Positions 23,405 through 36,816 of a stretch of DNA of 64,000 nt are shown in pieces. The DNA comes from Raphanus sativus. Taxonomy: Eukaryota > Streptophyta > Magnoliopsida > Brassicales > Brassicaceae. Every line of letters begins with the position of its first letter. Position 1 is the stretch's first letter. A program made the position numbers and the translations under genes. The DNA is taken from NCBI RefSeq assembly GCF_000801105.2, contig NC_079514.1, forward strand, positions 29,120,075 through 29,184,074. Reading direction: 5' to 3'. The notes beneath the pieces are model-generated. The model had not been told where the DNA came from, made no database searches, and saw only the letters and a list, made by a program, of their open reading frames with translations.

Positions 23405-26400
23405 ATGGCTTTTTCTTCTTCGTCTCACATCAGGAGATACCATGTTTTCCCTAGTTTCCACGGTCCAGATGTTCGTAAAGGATTTCTCAGTCATTTACTC
23501 AACCTCTTTGAAAGGAAAGGAATCACAACTTTCAAGGATCAAGAGATCAAGAGAGGATATACGATTGGACCTGAACTCGTGCAAGCCATTAGAGAATCGA
23601 GGCTCTCACTCGTGGTGCTCTCCAAGAAGTACGCTACTTCAAGCTGGTGTTTAGATGAGTTGGTTGAAATTTTGAAATGCAAAAAAGAGCATGGGATGGT
23701 GATGCCGATATTTTACGAAGTTGACCCGTCTGATGTACGGAAACAGAGGGGAGAGTTCGGCAGTGCATTCCAGAAAACTTGCGAAGGGAAAGGTGAAGGG
23801 GAGAAGAAAATATGGATCAAAGCTTTGGCTGATGTTGCAACCATTGCAGGAGAACACTCTTCAAATTGGTTTGTAGTTTTTATTTATATATATATTATAT
23901 TTGAATCAAACATTGCTTTTATATTTCTTAAGTATACTTTACTTCAGTGGTGGTGTCTCTTTAAAATTTAGACTCGCTATTTTTTTTAGGGAGGATGAAG
24001 CTAAGATGATCGAAAAGATTGCTGCTGATGTTTCAAACAAACTGAGTGTTACACCATCAAATGATTTTGAAGGGGTGGTGGGAATGGAAGCTCACTTGAG
24101 AAAAATAAACTCTTGTCTAGTTATGGCGTGTGATGATGTGAAGATGATTGGAATTCAGGGTCCTGCGGGAATTGGTAAGACAACCATTGCTAAAGCTTTA
24201 TTCAAGCAGCTCTCTGCTGCTTTTAAACTTAAATGCTTTTTGGGGAACCTCAAGGGAAGTTATGGAAGCTCTGGTGTCCAGGATTCGAAGTTCTGTCTAC
24301 AAAGCCAACTTCTGTCCAAGATTTTGAACCAAAAGGATATGAGCGTCGATGATCTAGGTGCAATAAAGGAATGGCTACAACACCAAAAAGTCCTTATTGT
24401 TCTTGATGATGTTGATGATCTTGAACAACTAGATGCCTTGGCAGAAAAACCATCTTGGTTTGGCAGAGGAAGCCGAATTATTGTTACCACGAAAGATAGC
24501 AAGATATTGAAGGCACATGGGATAAAAAATATCTACCATGTTGGTTATCCATCCGAAGAAGAAGCTCCTGAGATCTTGTGCCTATCTGCTTTCAAACAAA
24601 GTTATGTACAAGTTGGTTTTGAAAAGGTTGCAAAGAAAGTAGCAAAGCTATGCGGTTATCTTCCATTAGGCCTTTGTGTTGTAGGCTCATCTTTACGTGG
24701 GGAGAGTAAGCAAGAGTGGGAATGTCAATTATCTAGGATCGAATCTAGTCTTGATAGAAAACTTGAAGACGTACTAAAAGTGGGATATGACAAACTATCA
24801 TATAAGCATCGATCTCTGTTTCTCCACATTGCATTTTTCTTCAATGATAGAGCTGTTGATCATGTGACGACCATGTTAGCTGATAGTAACTTGGATGTGA
24901 GTATGGGATTGAAGATCCTTGCCGATAAATCTCTCGTCTATGTATCAACCAATGGATGGATAACGATGCATTGTTTACTGCAACGATTGGGGAGAGAAAT
25001 AGTTTATAAACAGTCTGAAGAGCCCGGGAAACGTCAGTTTCTAGAAAATGCGAACGAGATTCTTGATGTGCTGAAAAATAATACAGTAAGTTCTTATCTA
25101 TATATAACAAAAGCTTCTATAAAAAAAGGTTTGGTTTTTGTGAGAACAGGTTCATCAACATTTTTCTTTGAATATGTGTCAGGGTACTGGATCTGTCTTG
25201 GGTATATCATTTGATACGTCGTCTAAGATGAGCGAGTGCTCTATAAGTGGACGAGCTTTTGAAGGAATGCGTAATCTCCGGTTCTTAAGAATCTATGGGA
25301 GATTTTTTAATGCATTGAAGATATCGGAAGACATGAAATATCTACCTAGTCTAAGGTTACTACATTGGGATTCATACCCGAGAAAACATCTTCCTCTAAC
25401 ATTTCGACCTGAATGTCTCATCGAGCTTCGTATGCAATTTAGCAATCTGGAGAAGCTTTGGGGAGGAATCCAGGTTTATACTAATCTTTATATATTAAAA
25501 TAGAAGTCGCAACTTCTTTTCATGTGTGATTTTTAAAAAATGGACTATCCTTAAACAGTCATTATTGAAAATATACATAATTTGTGTCACTAAGATTTAA
25601 TAAATTTCCTAAAGCATAACCTATGCCAAAACAATATATTAATCAATACTATTAAAACAGAAGACATTTTTTGAGGTACCTTTTTGTTTCAACAGTATTT
25701 ACAACTATTTGCCACTCGATCATTTTAAACTATGCTTTTAATTAAATGTTTTTATTTTTTTTAAAAAAATCGCAGATATTAATCTCATGAATCAAACGAA
25801 TATACCCTAAATCCCTAATAATACTGAACAACATTCATTTAGTTAAATTTTATATCCCTTTTAATTGTGAGATTTCAAAGCTTTTATATGGTTCAAAGAT
25901 GAAGCTTGATTCAATTGTTTTCGAGACATCCATGTCTACAATTGGCTTTGGCTCTAGCAACAATATGCTTGATGGTTTATTTATCGTGCCCTCCTCTGAT
26001 CTTCCCCTAACAACATATGTGTGTTTTATTTTTTTGATGAGATTCTTTTGTGCTCATCCGCTAAGCAGTGTGGGTGATTGATTTTTTTTTTTTATCTGGG
26101 TTTCAGTTCGATGGGTTTTAGAAAGAAGTCTGACAGATGGTGAAGCCTGCGTAAGGAGGAACAACCACACCCGCCTTTTTCTTCTAAGGTGTCATTGCCG
26201 CTGCTTATTCTCGTGCTAAGAGAGAAGGCAAATCAATCAAGGATCCCAATCGAGATGGAGAAGATCGATGATACTAAGAAAGCCAGCGACTTGGTATATG
26301 CTTCTTACCTCAAATTAATTTTTGCTTGGACAACCCTAGATTTGATTTTGCTAAGAATACTAATTTCTTTCATTTTATGGTTTTGTTCTTGATTCCAGTC

Positions 26401-29400
26401 GATGTATTTCTTCTTGCTTAATGGGTTCGTTCGTACTTATGCCGGTGTGCTTTCAACTACCCTATTTCATTCTCAGTGAATTGGTATCTTCACCCTTCTT
26501 TAAAGATCTCAAAGTGTAAGGTTTTTATGTTTCAACAATGGCTTCACATTCAATTGTTTTTTTGTCTTCCCAAATTGTTATGTTGATGAAACGTTAGTAC
26601 TGCATGCATACCTTTTTGACTCAAATCTTTTAAGGAAACCAAGTGTTAACCATTTTATCTGTATGTGTGGGATTTGGCTCAGTTTAATCTAATTTGAGTC
26701 TTGAAAACCTGAAAAGGTTTCCATCACATTGGTGCTTCGACCTGTTTTCTGACACGGGCCTTGAGGAGAAGAACTTCTGCAGAGGTCCTTTTCCACCTTT
26801 TATTCTCCCTGGTAAAGGGAACAGAGCCTGAGATGGGGGCGTCACAGTTCGTGGAGATGCAACCAGGGGAATGGTCTGATAACTCCCTTGCAGAGAAAAT
26901 TGCATTCCTGTCCAGAACCTGCAGTCTCTGCCGTTACCCGGTAATTCTGATCCATCCCTGGTAATTCTCTTTCTCTGTGTATGTATTTCATGCTTAAAAA
27001 ATAGAATTTTTCTTTCTTTGAAACTTGGAATTTATTGTATGTACAATTTGCTCTTTTGTTGATAAACTCATTGTTGTTTGATATGCATTTTAACCGCACA
27101 TGTTCCATATTGCAGTGCTTCAGTGTCAATGGTCTTTGTCACAAAGCTATGATTATGCTTATGCAAACAAATACACTCGATCACTTTTCTAACACTTCCA
27201 TATTTTTCAAATGAATATTATAAGGAATATATTTTGACCTTCTAAATTTTGTGGCATACACTTATTATAAATATACAAGCTTATATTTAGCAATCTAAAG
27301 ATCAATACTATTAAAATACAAGGGGATTTTTTGAGGTCACCTTAAAATAATTACCATTCTCTGCTACTGAGATATTTTTGATTTATGCTTTTAATTAAAT
27401 ACTTTTGTTTTTTAGTTAATTCTATATAACAATATCCTAAATCTATGTAATCTTTTCCATTTCTTTAGATAATTTAACATGTGTGATTATACTTTAAATA
27501 TATATTTTGGCAACATATAATTAATTCACTACCTATCGAACATATTATATGTTTAACATATGTTGCAATATATTCTACTACAAGTTTCGTAATTTTGAAC
27601 TTAGCCAATTATTTATTTAAATTATGAAACCTCAAGATATTTTTTAAAGATATTGTTTGTTATATTATAATAATAAGTAAACAAATATTTCAAAAGTTTT
27701 CAATACCCAACCCATAATATTAGGTTTCAATACCCAACAAACTTTTAGTTTATTTATATTCAAATATATTATTATTTCAGATTTATATATTATAGAATCC
27801 TATATATTGAAAAATTATCTAATCTATTAAAACTGAAGTACAAAAATAAATTAACCTTTAATTTACCTATTTAATTACATCAAATGCCACTGAGGTAATT
27901 AATACAATTAAAACAGTAATTCCTTTTAAACATCCATTTAATTTGCTTTAAATTTACAATATGCCGCCGTATATTTATTGTTATTCAAGAGAATATTGTA
28001 TTTAACATCCTTTATATAACACTATTCCCACTTATTAAGGAAACAATAAATTTCAAAGATAAGCTATCTATTAAATAGAAGTATATACAACAAGGATTTT
28101 GACCAAAAATAGATTTTATATTTTGAATTTAAATTGTTAAGGAGATATTCACCCAAATAAAGAAAGTAATTAAAATCTAACATATCATTTTTTATTAAGT
28201 GTTATATATTTACAAGAGTTTATTTTAAAAAAAATTGTATCTACATTGTTTAACGTATGTAGACACGCATTAGGTAACCACCCCTATTTAAGAGATCTTG
28301 CCTAATTTATTTATATCTAAATATTTTAATAGTCTGGTCTTTTAAATAGACCTTTCATCTAAATATTTCTCCATAGCAAAAGCGTGAAAAAATGATGTTT
28401 TGAAAGATATTGAGCTTTAAAAAAAATCCATTCATACAATCAATTCACGGTAAGTTTTAGGGAAACTTTGAAGCATATAAAATATTATATGAAAGTGACA
28501 AAATGGAAACATATAGCTCTTATATATTCTATACTTTTATGTGACCATGGCTTAAGATGTTCTGATGATATCGTTATATTGTTTAACAGAAAACAATTGA
28601 TGATATTTGGTTGTAATCAAGAGGAAGTTATATATTCTAAACGTGATTTTCATATCCTATTTCCCGAAACTATCTAAATATCAGCTCCCTTTCCTAACCA
28701 ACAAACATATTACAGAAAAATAATTTACTTTATTAGTTCTCAAGTGCTCAATCTATGTTTATCGTAGCTTTGAACTTTGCCAATGCTTCAACATCACTGT
28801 GTAATAAAGAACAAAAACCTTTAAATAAATCTATAATTGAATGTTTATCAAAAATATGTATCACATAAATCCTCAAATAAGTTATAACATTAACACAAAG
28901 AAATTATATATCACTAAGATAGACTAAAAATTACCTATTTCTACAAATATATTATAGAAATTTTATTAGCAATTCATGATGACAAATAAAACGGGATGTA
29001 AATTTAATATTACCTATTTATCAATTCATTCTATTATACTATGATATATCATATATGTAATATTAAAATAACTACAATATTATATAAAATGCATCAAACA
29101 AAGAAAAAATTTGTAAAACGGGTTGGAAATTAAAAAGGTGATGTATTAGATACAATATATATTTACTATAAATAAATAACAAATACAAAATGATATAGTA
29201 GAACAGAAGATAGTATAGATATAATTTTCATATATGTCTGATTCTAACAAACAGAACATGTTATATTTTTAAAACAACTAACATGTATCATGTTTAATAT
29301 AATAAAAACTTAAAAACAAAAAAAATATATAAATATATATATATATTTTTTTTTTTAATTAAAACTTTTTATGAAATAATCCCGCCCTTTAAAAGGGCGG

Positions 29401-31253
29401 GTCAAAATCTAATTTATATATTATAAACACAATTAGCCATTTTATGTAACAAACTACGTTTACTATAATTTATGGCCCATTTCATTTCACACTTTATCAA
29501 ATTATGAATGGAAACTAATACACAAAAACACATTATCATTCAGTTTACAACAAAAATCATTGGAAATGAAAATAGTTTTCATGTTTATGAATTTTTACTA
29601 TATTATAACGTCTAATCATCAAAAGAAAAATCTAACAAAACAAAATATAATAAATATTACAAATACAATTATTGATGGTTTAAAACAATCATTTGGATGA
29701 CAAGCAACTAAAATATAAAACTATTGTATTTAAATAAGTCATATACACTTTTAAAAATATACTTAATACTTATATTATATATCACTATGTAAACACAAAA
29801 AAAAATTTATGTAAATATAAATGAAAACAAACATCTTTGCGGTTGCGCGGGTTGAAATCTAGTTAATAATTATGATGATTGATCTAAATAAGGTATTTAA
29901 GTATTTGATGTGTTTGATATGCAGCCCCTTCCGAATCTCAAGAAGATGAATTTGGGATACTCAAAAAATTTGAAAGAAATCCCAAATCTTTCCAAAGCCA
30001 TTAATCTAGAGACACTGACACTAACGTATTGCACAAGTTTGGTGGAGCTTCCTTCATCTATTTGGAATCTACAAAAACTGAGGAAGTTGAGGATGCGTGA
30101 CTGCAGAAAGCTACGACTTGTTCCAATCAAGAACAACTTAGAATCTTTCGAGGAAGTTGAAAATAATAGTATCTCACATTTTAAGAGTGCTCCAAGGGTT
30201 TCTATGAATATCAAGTATCTCAATGTTGGAAACACATTATTGGAAGAAGTTCATCCATCAATTGTCCAACGTTTGCCTTATCTTAAGTGGCTTTGTTTAG
30301 GTGGCCGGAACGTCAAAAGAATAACAGGTGTTCCAGAAAGCGTTAAGCATCTACACCTAAGCAATAGTGATATAGACATGATTCCGGATTGTGTTTTAAG
30401 TCTCCCTCATCTAGAAAGTCTTTTCCTCAACAAGTGCAGACAGCTCGTGTCACTGCAAGGTCTTCCCCCTAGGCTCAAGTACATAGATGCAAGCAATTGT
30501 AGATCACTCGAGAGAGTATGCTTCTCTTTCAATCATATAATCACACACTTCATGTTTCGGAACTGTTTTAACCTGGATGAAGAATCAAGAAGAGTAATCA
30601 TACAACAAAGAGGCTACAATAATGTATGGTTACCAGCACCAGGTAAAGAGGTTCCTGCGGAGTTCACTCACAAAGCTACAGGAAAATCTATAATAATCCC
30701 TATGGTTCTGGATGGTGATGGAACTTTCTCAGCGTACTCTAGATTTAAGGCATGCCTCGTCCTTCCGCCAACCAACAACTATGTATTACTTGATATACAT
30801 TGCCGTATAAAAACCAAATCAGGTGTCATCATTAAGGAAGTTAAGTGGAATTCAATGGACTATTTTCATTATCAAACGAAACATCTGTTTTTCTGTGGTG
30901 GTAGCTTAATTGGAGAAACACATGAGGTGGATGTGACTACAAGGGAGATTGTTTTTGAGTTCAGCTGCAGGGATAACCACGAGATTACTGCGTGCGGTGT
31001 AAGGATCGTGAATGAGGAAGAAAAAAGTACTAGTGGTGGTAGTGTTGGCTGCTTTGAAACTGGAGGCAGCAGCAACTACTACCATGCAGATGGAGATGAA
31101 GATTATAAACCTGAGGCCGTTCAGGTCTCTCTAATTAGAAACACTAAAGGCGGTGAATATACATGTTGTTGGAGTTGGCTTAAGAGGCTTTGGTCTGGAG
31201 AAGAAGATGATGAAGCAGAAGAAGACAAGACTTCCATTATGGTTCGAAGATGA
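23405..31253 (+). CDS. TIR-NBS-LRR immune receptor, 4 exons
   Basis: Exons 23405-23868, 23990-25085, 25183-25473 and 29925-31253 join in frame to 1059 residues. Exon 1 is the TIR domain (RYHVFPSFHGPDVRKGFLSH; SSWCLDEL with the NADase-type glutamate). Exon 2 is the NB-ARC domain: P-loop GPAGIGKTTIAKALF near residue 212, kinase-2 VLIVLDDVDD, RNBS-B GSRIIVTTKD, GLPL-like YLPLGLCVVG, and the MHD position reads MHCLLQRLGREIV. Exons 3-4 are LRRs (PLPNLKKMNLGYSKNLKEIP), then a C-terminal jelly-roll region (EVPAEFTHKATGKSI ... ITACGVRIV). Such receptors detect pathogen effectors and signal through TIR NADase activity. Length and intron positions are normal, but the last intron is 4.45 kb instead of under 100 nt. 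No stop or frameshift is seen; function depends on splicing that intron. Confidence 0.9.
26100..26970 (+). pseudogene. Gene-like fragments carried in the intron Helitrons
   Basis: GC content rises and exon-like frames appear: MEKIDDTKKASDL ending at a GT donor (26255-26293), and WCFDLFSDTGLEEKNFCRGP followed by FPPFILPG with a GT donor (about 26730-26812). I do not recognise the donor gene. They are probably captured host exons, but a decayed unrelated element cannot be excluded. Confidence 0.35.
27302..29412 (+). mobile_element. Inner Helitron
   Basis: Starts TCAATACTATTAAAATACAA after A at 27301. Ends with the 21-nt palindrome cccgccc-tttaaaa-gggcggg (29381-29401) then tcaaaatCTAA, with T at 29413. 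Another 5'-like end at 27818 (TCTAATCTATTAAAACTGAA) could be the true partner; that end resembles the 5' end of the Helitron at 43807-45179. Mostly AT-rich, non-coding. Confidence 0.7.
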
Positions 31254-31963
31254 TGATGGTGTTGGTAGGTGTATGCATGTGTTTTCTCTTGCTATTTTTT
31301 ATATTTCTGTTTCTTTAATGGTGTTTTTTTCTATTGGAGTTTCAATGTGAAAGTATATTTGCTGATAAAATCTGAATAGCAGTATATACTATATAATAAT
31401 CAAAGCTAAATAGAAGATGGATTTCAGTTCTTCCTTTTACTGGAAAGAATCTGAATCTCTCAAATGCTACAAAATTTGAATCAGTGCTTCTGAGCGTTTG
31501 TATGAGTTTAGAGAATCTTCCTTCCTCTTAACACATATTTTCATAAAATGAGTGTTGTATGAAAGAATGCAGCAACTGCATGTGTAACATTTTTTATTTA
31601 TCTAAATGCTCTTTTCCAAAGAAAAAAAACATTTTCTTATCTTTCCTTGGAGTTCTTCCAGAATGAACAGAAGAATTACAAGAGTTCATTAAGATTTCTA
31701 CGATCTTTCACTCTTTGATGCTAAGAAAGATTCACGTTTCTACACCATCATCAAATATTGAGTTTAATGATATAGGTTTTGGATCTAAATGTAGGAAGCT
31801 CCTACACACATTTTCACATTTTAAACTTAACAAGAATAAACAAGATTATTTTTTGTTAGATTATTGACCTAGTCGTCTTAAAACAACCGTTGACTCAGGC
31901 CTTTTGTATTAGCATAAACATTATGCTCCTTATTATATATCCAAACAACATTTGTTATAAAAA

Positions 31964-32065
31964 CATTTGGAAATACATTTACCAAATGTTTATGCTTTTC
32001 AAATGCTCTTTACTCATTTGGAAATACATTTACCAAATGTTTATGCTTTTCAAATGCTCTTTACT
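31964..32065. repeat. Perfect 51-bp tandem duplication
   Basis: Unit beginning catttggaaatacatttacc occurs at 31964-32014 and 32015-32065 with no visible differences. Recent duplication or possibly an assembly effect. Confidence 0.9.
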
Positions 32066-32744
32066 CAATACTTTCATATGAAAATTTTAATAGATCATTT
32101 GCATTTACGATTTATAAAATTAAAAAATATATATAATTAATTTTTTATTTAATAATATCATGAAATTATGTTTATATCCAAAAATTAAAATTTCTAATTT
32201 TAAAATATATTTACAATTAAAATATTATTTTAAAAATAATATTTCATATTTAAAAGATAACATTTAATTTAAATTTATTTTTTAAATTGTAAATTTATTT
32301 TCTTAATAAAAAACTGCAAACATTTGTTTTTAAAATAAAAAAAAATATTTTTGGAAATTACAATAATTCTTTATATTATTAAATAAAATAAATAAATTAT
32401 ATATTATTTTTGTTATATATTTTTGTATATATTAAAATATATTCAATAAATAAATATATTATATATTGATTTTATAATAATTTTAATTAGCATTTTCCTA
32501 CTTCCCCACCAATCGTCTTATTAAATAGTTTAAAGGGAGTATACAACTTTTTCAGCATTCTACTTCTACAACATACTATTAATGTTTTATTACCTGCTAT
32601 GCCAATAAAGGCCTTAGTCGTCTAAAATGACATTCTGATTATAAGTAGACATTTTATTATAGAAAGCTTGGTTCTTCAAACTTAGTAATTACCATGATTG
32701 TGACACATGACAATTTTATATTTACGATTATGACATGTGTTAAA

Positions 32745-33115
32745 TAAAATTTTTCATATAAATAGTAAATTAATAGTAATTTTCATTTTTAGAAGAAGTA
32801 TTGTAAATAAAAAAATTTCCATACAAATAGTAAATTAATAGTAATTTTCCCTTTTAAATCCAAAATGAAAATTGTTAAAGTTATATAAAAATAATTTTTC
32901 TTTACAAGAAATTATAATTTTCGTTTTTGTGTTATATAAAATTTTCATATAAACATTGTATAATAGTAATTTTTCATTTTTTAGAAAAACAATTATTGTA
33001 AATAAAAACATTTCCATTCAAATAGAAATTAATAGTAAATTTCTTTTTTTTAAATCCAAAATTAAAATTGTAAAAGCTTTATGAAAATAATTTTTCTTTT
33101 CAAGAAATTTTAATT
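32745..33115. repeat. Imperfect tandem repeat, unit about 185 bp
   Basis: Two diverged units (about 32745-32930 and 32931-33115), each with ttttcatataaa, tattgtaaataaaaa, tagtaattttc and caagaaatt in the same order. Non-coding. Confidence 0.65.
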
Positions 33116-33469
33116 TTCCTTTTTCTTAAATCATGAACAAAAAGAGAATTATAAAATAAAAACAATAGTTTAATAATATTTAAAACGAATGATAAAAGAC
33201 CATATTCAACAAAGGAAGTATAAAATAAAAACAAAATTGGATAACAATAGATTGTTTTTTGATTTAAAATCTATTCAGATTTATCAACCAATTAAAACAC
33301 CAAAATTTATTTCAATTAGAAAAGAAAAGATCTAATCTTTAGATTTGAATGATAAATAAAATTAAAAACTGGATTTTCTTCAAATTGATATGTCAATCAC
33401 GTAGAGTTTCAATGACTGATATGTCCAAACTAAAACAAAAATAAGCAAGAATTTTTGTGTACATTCAAA

Positions 33470-33700
33470 TCCCCTATATATTATTTGAGAAACATTTCGG
33501 AAATTAGAACTTTAGTTTTGTATTAGTTAAAAAAATTCACTATCCTACGTCTCATTCAGTTAGATTATTAATTAATCCTACGTGGCATCGTCACATTAAA
33601 ATTGAAAAAGGAGTTGGTCCAATTAAATTTGTATATCTCGCTAGATACAATTGAATATAGAAACTATAGGGGATGATGATATGATATCGTATTATTTAAT
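33470..33700 (+). mobile_element. Helitron 5'-end fragment
   Basis: TCCCCTATATATTATTTGAG after A at 33469, then a stretch like the start of the Helitron at 37962 (cacattaaaattgaaaaag). No plus-oriented 3' end follows, so the element is truncated or was broken by the next insertion. Confidence 0.5.
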
Positions 33701-33840
33701 TAACTAAAGAAATGTCTAAACAAGCAATATGATATTTCTTCAGAAAAAAGACAAGCGATATGATATTCTCCAGACCGTATGACCGTATGACTGTTAGTCT
33801 CTTTAAACGATGATCTACATATATGTCTTTTATATCATCA

Positions 33841-36816
33841 CTAGAGTGAGATCCGCACCCTGCGCGGAATGAGATAAGCCTTTTTAAAAAAATATTAAGG
33901 TTTGAAATTTTATTTTCCTATATTATGTATTTTATAAATTTAATTAAATAGAATGTAGAAGTATTAAATTTTAATAAATGTAATATAATCGGTCAGTACA
34001 TAATATATTGAATTCTTTTTTTGGAAATATGAAATATTGTTTTCCTGTTCTCAATAGATTATAGGGAATTATCTAGAATTTAGAAGTACATATTTTTTTA
34101 AAAAATGGAATATAATCTATATACATGATATATTTGGCGTCATTGAAAATATTGTCATTCTTGTATATATTAGTTTATACTTCGAAAAATTTGGTCTATA
34201 TAATAATTATATTTTGTTGTGTCTTAATTTACAATTGTCTAAAATTATGAATAAATATTGTTTTTAAATGTAAAAAAAAAAGATGTTACACTTAAAAGGA
34301 TAATGGCCACGAATATAGCACGGTATACGTACACTGTTTTTATGTTTAATATTATACTTGTTTGGTCAATTATAAATGTCATTTAAATATATACATATAT
34401 AATTTCAGGTTTATTTGATTTAAAAAGTAATTATGGGAAAAAGATATTATAAATTAAAATTTAAAACTAAAAAATAACAGAATGAAAAACACAAACATAG
34501 GAAAGTACGAACTCATAATTGGAAACAACAAAACAGATTTAAACCACATAATAAAATTCAAGATCGTAAGCAGCACATCCATGCCAAATTCCTTAGCAGT
34601 CATAAAAGGGAATCCTATTAAAACAATATAATTTAAGTTAGTATATTATGTAATGTCTATCTCACTATCAAATAATATTACCTCTTTTTGAAAGACTGGA
34701 TCTCTGGAACATTGTCAGACTCGAATAAAATTCTCGAAAATCCATCAATTGTTCTCACTTGGTTGAGCCCACCTGATCATGATCAAAAAGTGAACATCAT
34801 AATGAACATTTAAGATATTAAACAATTTCAGGGTGGATAGGATTATAATATAAGTTACCAACACCCCAAACAATTTGCCAGAACTGTAACACACATAGGA
34901 CAACAGGGGCATTGTTTGAGTTCGAGTAAAAATGTAAAAACTGAGTAACTTATCTGTGTGCTACACAGTGCATGTGTTCATACCTGTTAGTTGAAGTAAA
35001 GTAATACCATTTTATTTTGAACATATCTCCGTTTCACATAATTATGAAAATAACTAATAAATAAAACATACTCCATATTGACTAATGAGAAGTGGATGCT
35101 ATGGTTATCTATCTCAGCTCCGTCGATATCTCCTACTGCTACCATTGCTCCATACTGTTCTGTAGAATTCCATAATATAAGGTACATGTTAAAACGGACA
35201 TATTGCTTAAGTAATTGAAAATACTCAAATAATGGGAGATTCGCGTATAAAGTAATTATAAATTTATAAACATACCAATAGAGAACTTCGGATGAACGAA
35301 TTCGATAAAGATATGATCCGCGCCTTGCGCAGAGTGAGAGGAAAAATAAATATTTTTATGAACAATGTATATTTAATATATAATAAAATATATACGTAAA
35401 AATAGAGAGGTCTTAATATAAAATTATGAAAATTAACATTCAAATATTATATATAGTATGTAGACGATATTATTAAAGAATACAAAAAACTGACATCATG
35501 TTTTATGTTGAAAAGTTAAGATGTTATAAACGTTTTATCATGAATTCTAATAATTTGTTTGTTAACTGTTAGCCAAAATTTATATAAAATTAGTTGCGAA
35601 GATATGAGAAGAGAAATATAGTCTATTAAATTATTGTTTTCATAATATAATTGCTGAATAATATAAAAACATAACTTAGGCAATAAAACTCCCAAATAAT
35701 AAAAACATAACTTATTGTATTTTAGGTTGACGATGGTCTATGTTATAACTTTGATATTTCTATAAATGGTGTAAGATACTATATATTAGTCCAATTACCA
35801 TTGTTAACGCATCACAAATTCCGTAGGTTTTAAATTCGTATATCCTCATCTCATAACTTAGGCAAATATTAAATATCGCGGTCAAATACAATTAATAGGA
35901 GTACTATTATATGGTAAGTAATGTTTACGATTTTTTTTCAAAAAAGTAATGTTTACGAAATTGGAATGTAATTGATTTGCTGATTTTTCGAATTAATATC
36001 CCATTAATCACTTCGTATTATATGCTGGAATAAATAGTAACCAGCCTTGCAAAGCACAAATTTTGAAAATAATTGTGTTAATCTCCTAAATTTATTAATG
36101 TGATTGACCACTGAATCAGTTTTTGCCATATATGCTTAATTTTGGAGAATAATTATTTATCGTGCTTGACACCTTTTGCTCAATATTTTATATATTATAA
36201 GATATAATTTAATTCCGGTATATATAAATTATGTATTATACATAATACGAACGTAGACAATAGATTATATTCAAGGTATATATAAATTTCTAAAACATAG
36301 ACTATACTGATTTGATAAATCATTATTCTTCCAGTCGGATCTCGTATCAAGAAAAATTATGCATATATGCATATATAGCCAATCTTAATATGAGTCGGAT
36401 AAACATATCAATCTTAATATGAGTCAAAATTTGATTTCCATATGCAAAACAAATTTGCAAAATCTTCGTAAAGATCATTTCAAAATATAGAAAGTGGAAA
36501 CGAAGAGAATAATCACGTGGACCATGTATAAAATTTAAGATTTATTTAGTCAAATCCCGAAGTTGACTACTTTCCTTTTATACAAATATTGGTATGGCGA
36601 TTTATAGAGCGACATGAAACTATGTATAAGGGATATACGAATATGTAAGTCTGTCCAATGGCAATAGCCGTAATATCCTAAGGTGAGTAAGCCTTTCTTC
36701 ATAAAGCGTCTGAGAAGGAACCTCGTGCTGCCACGTCGTCAAAATGACATACTCGTTAATATAGTACTCTTTTAAGGTTCCTCTTATTTTTTGCTTCCAT
36801 TTTAATACTAAGGGGA
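33841..36816 (-). mobile_element. Helitron, about 3 kb
   Basis: The minus-strand 5' end TCCCCTTAGTATTAAAATGG starts at 36816 (T follows at 36817). The 3' end has a GC hairpin (ccgcgcagggtgcgg) and CTAG at 33844-33841 next to A. A second, decayed hairpin of the same kind lies at 35320-35336, so two insertions may be fused here. The interior carries an OB-fold-like remnant. No Rep/helicase seen. Confidence 0.65.
34690..35190 (-). pseudogene. Possible RPA1-like (OB-fold) remnant
   Basis: Minus-strand exon-like frames: MYLILWNSTEQYGAMVAVGD, later NNAPVVLCVLQFW, and then GGLNQVRTIDGFSRILFESD with NVPEIQSFKK, separated by intron-like AT stretches. The wording is like plant replication protein A OB-fold proteins, which plant Helitrons often carry. 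Similarity is from memory and partial; no complete frame exists. Confidence 0.4.

Larger units (their letters stand above)
25485..29862 (+). mobile_element. Nested Helitrons inside the last TIR-NBS-LRR intron
   Basis: The outer element begins TCTTTATATATTAAAATAGA at 25485 after A, and ends with a GC hairpin plus gttgaaatCTAG at 29859-29862 before T. Removing it leaves a 73-nt intron (25474-25484 joined to 29863-29924) with GT and AG intact, which is typical for Brassicaceae. Further Helitron-type 5' ends occur at 25643 (TCAATACTATTAAAACAGAA), 27302 and 27818, but only one further 3' end is found (29412), so at least one older insertion is incomplete. No Rep/helicase coding seen. Confidence 0.85.
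31254..33469. other. TIR-NBS-LRR 3' UTR and AT-rich intergenic DNA
   Basis: Apart from the 3' UTR and two tandem repeats listed separately, I see no gene. Very AT-rich from 32080 on. Confidence 0.5.

Noticed and set aside
23301..23654. 117-codon frame overlapping the TNL start
   Set aside because: Out of frame with the TIR domain; begins in SINE sequence.
33470..33673. Short inverted-repeat element with tcccctata ... tatagggga ends
   Set aside because: Only 8-9 bp match, and the left end is better explained as a Helitron 5' terminus.
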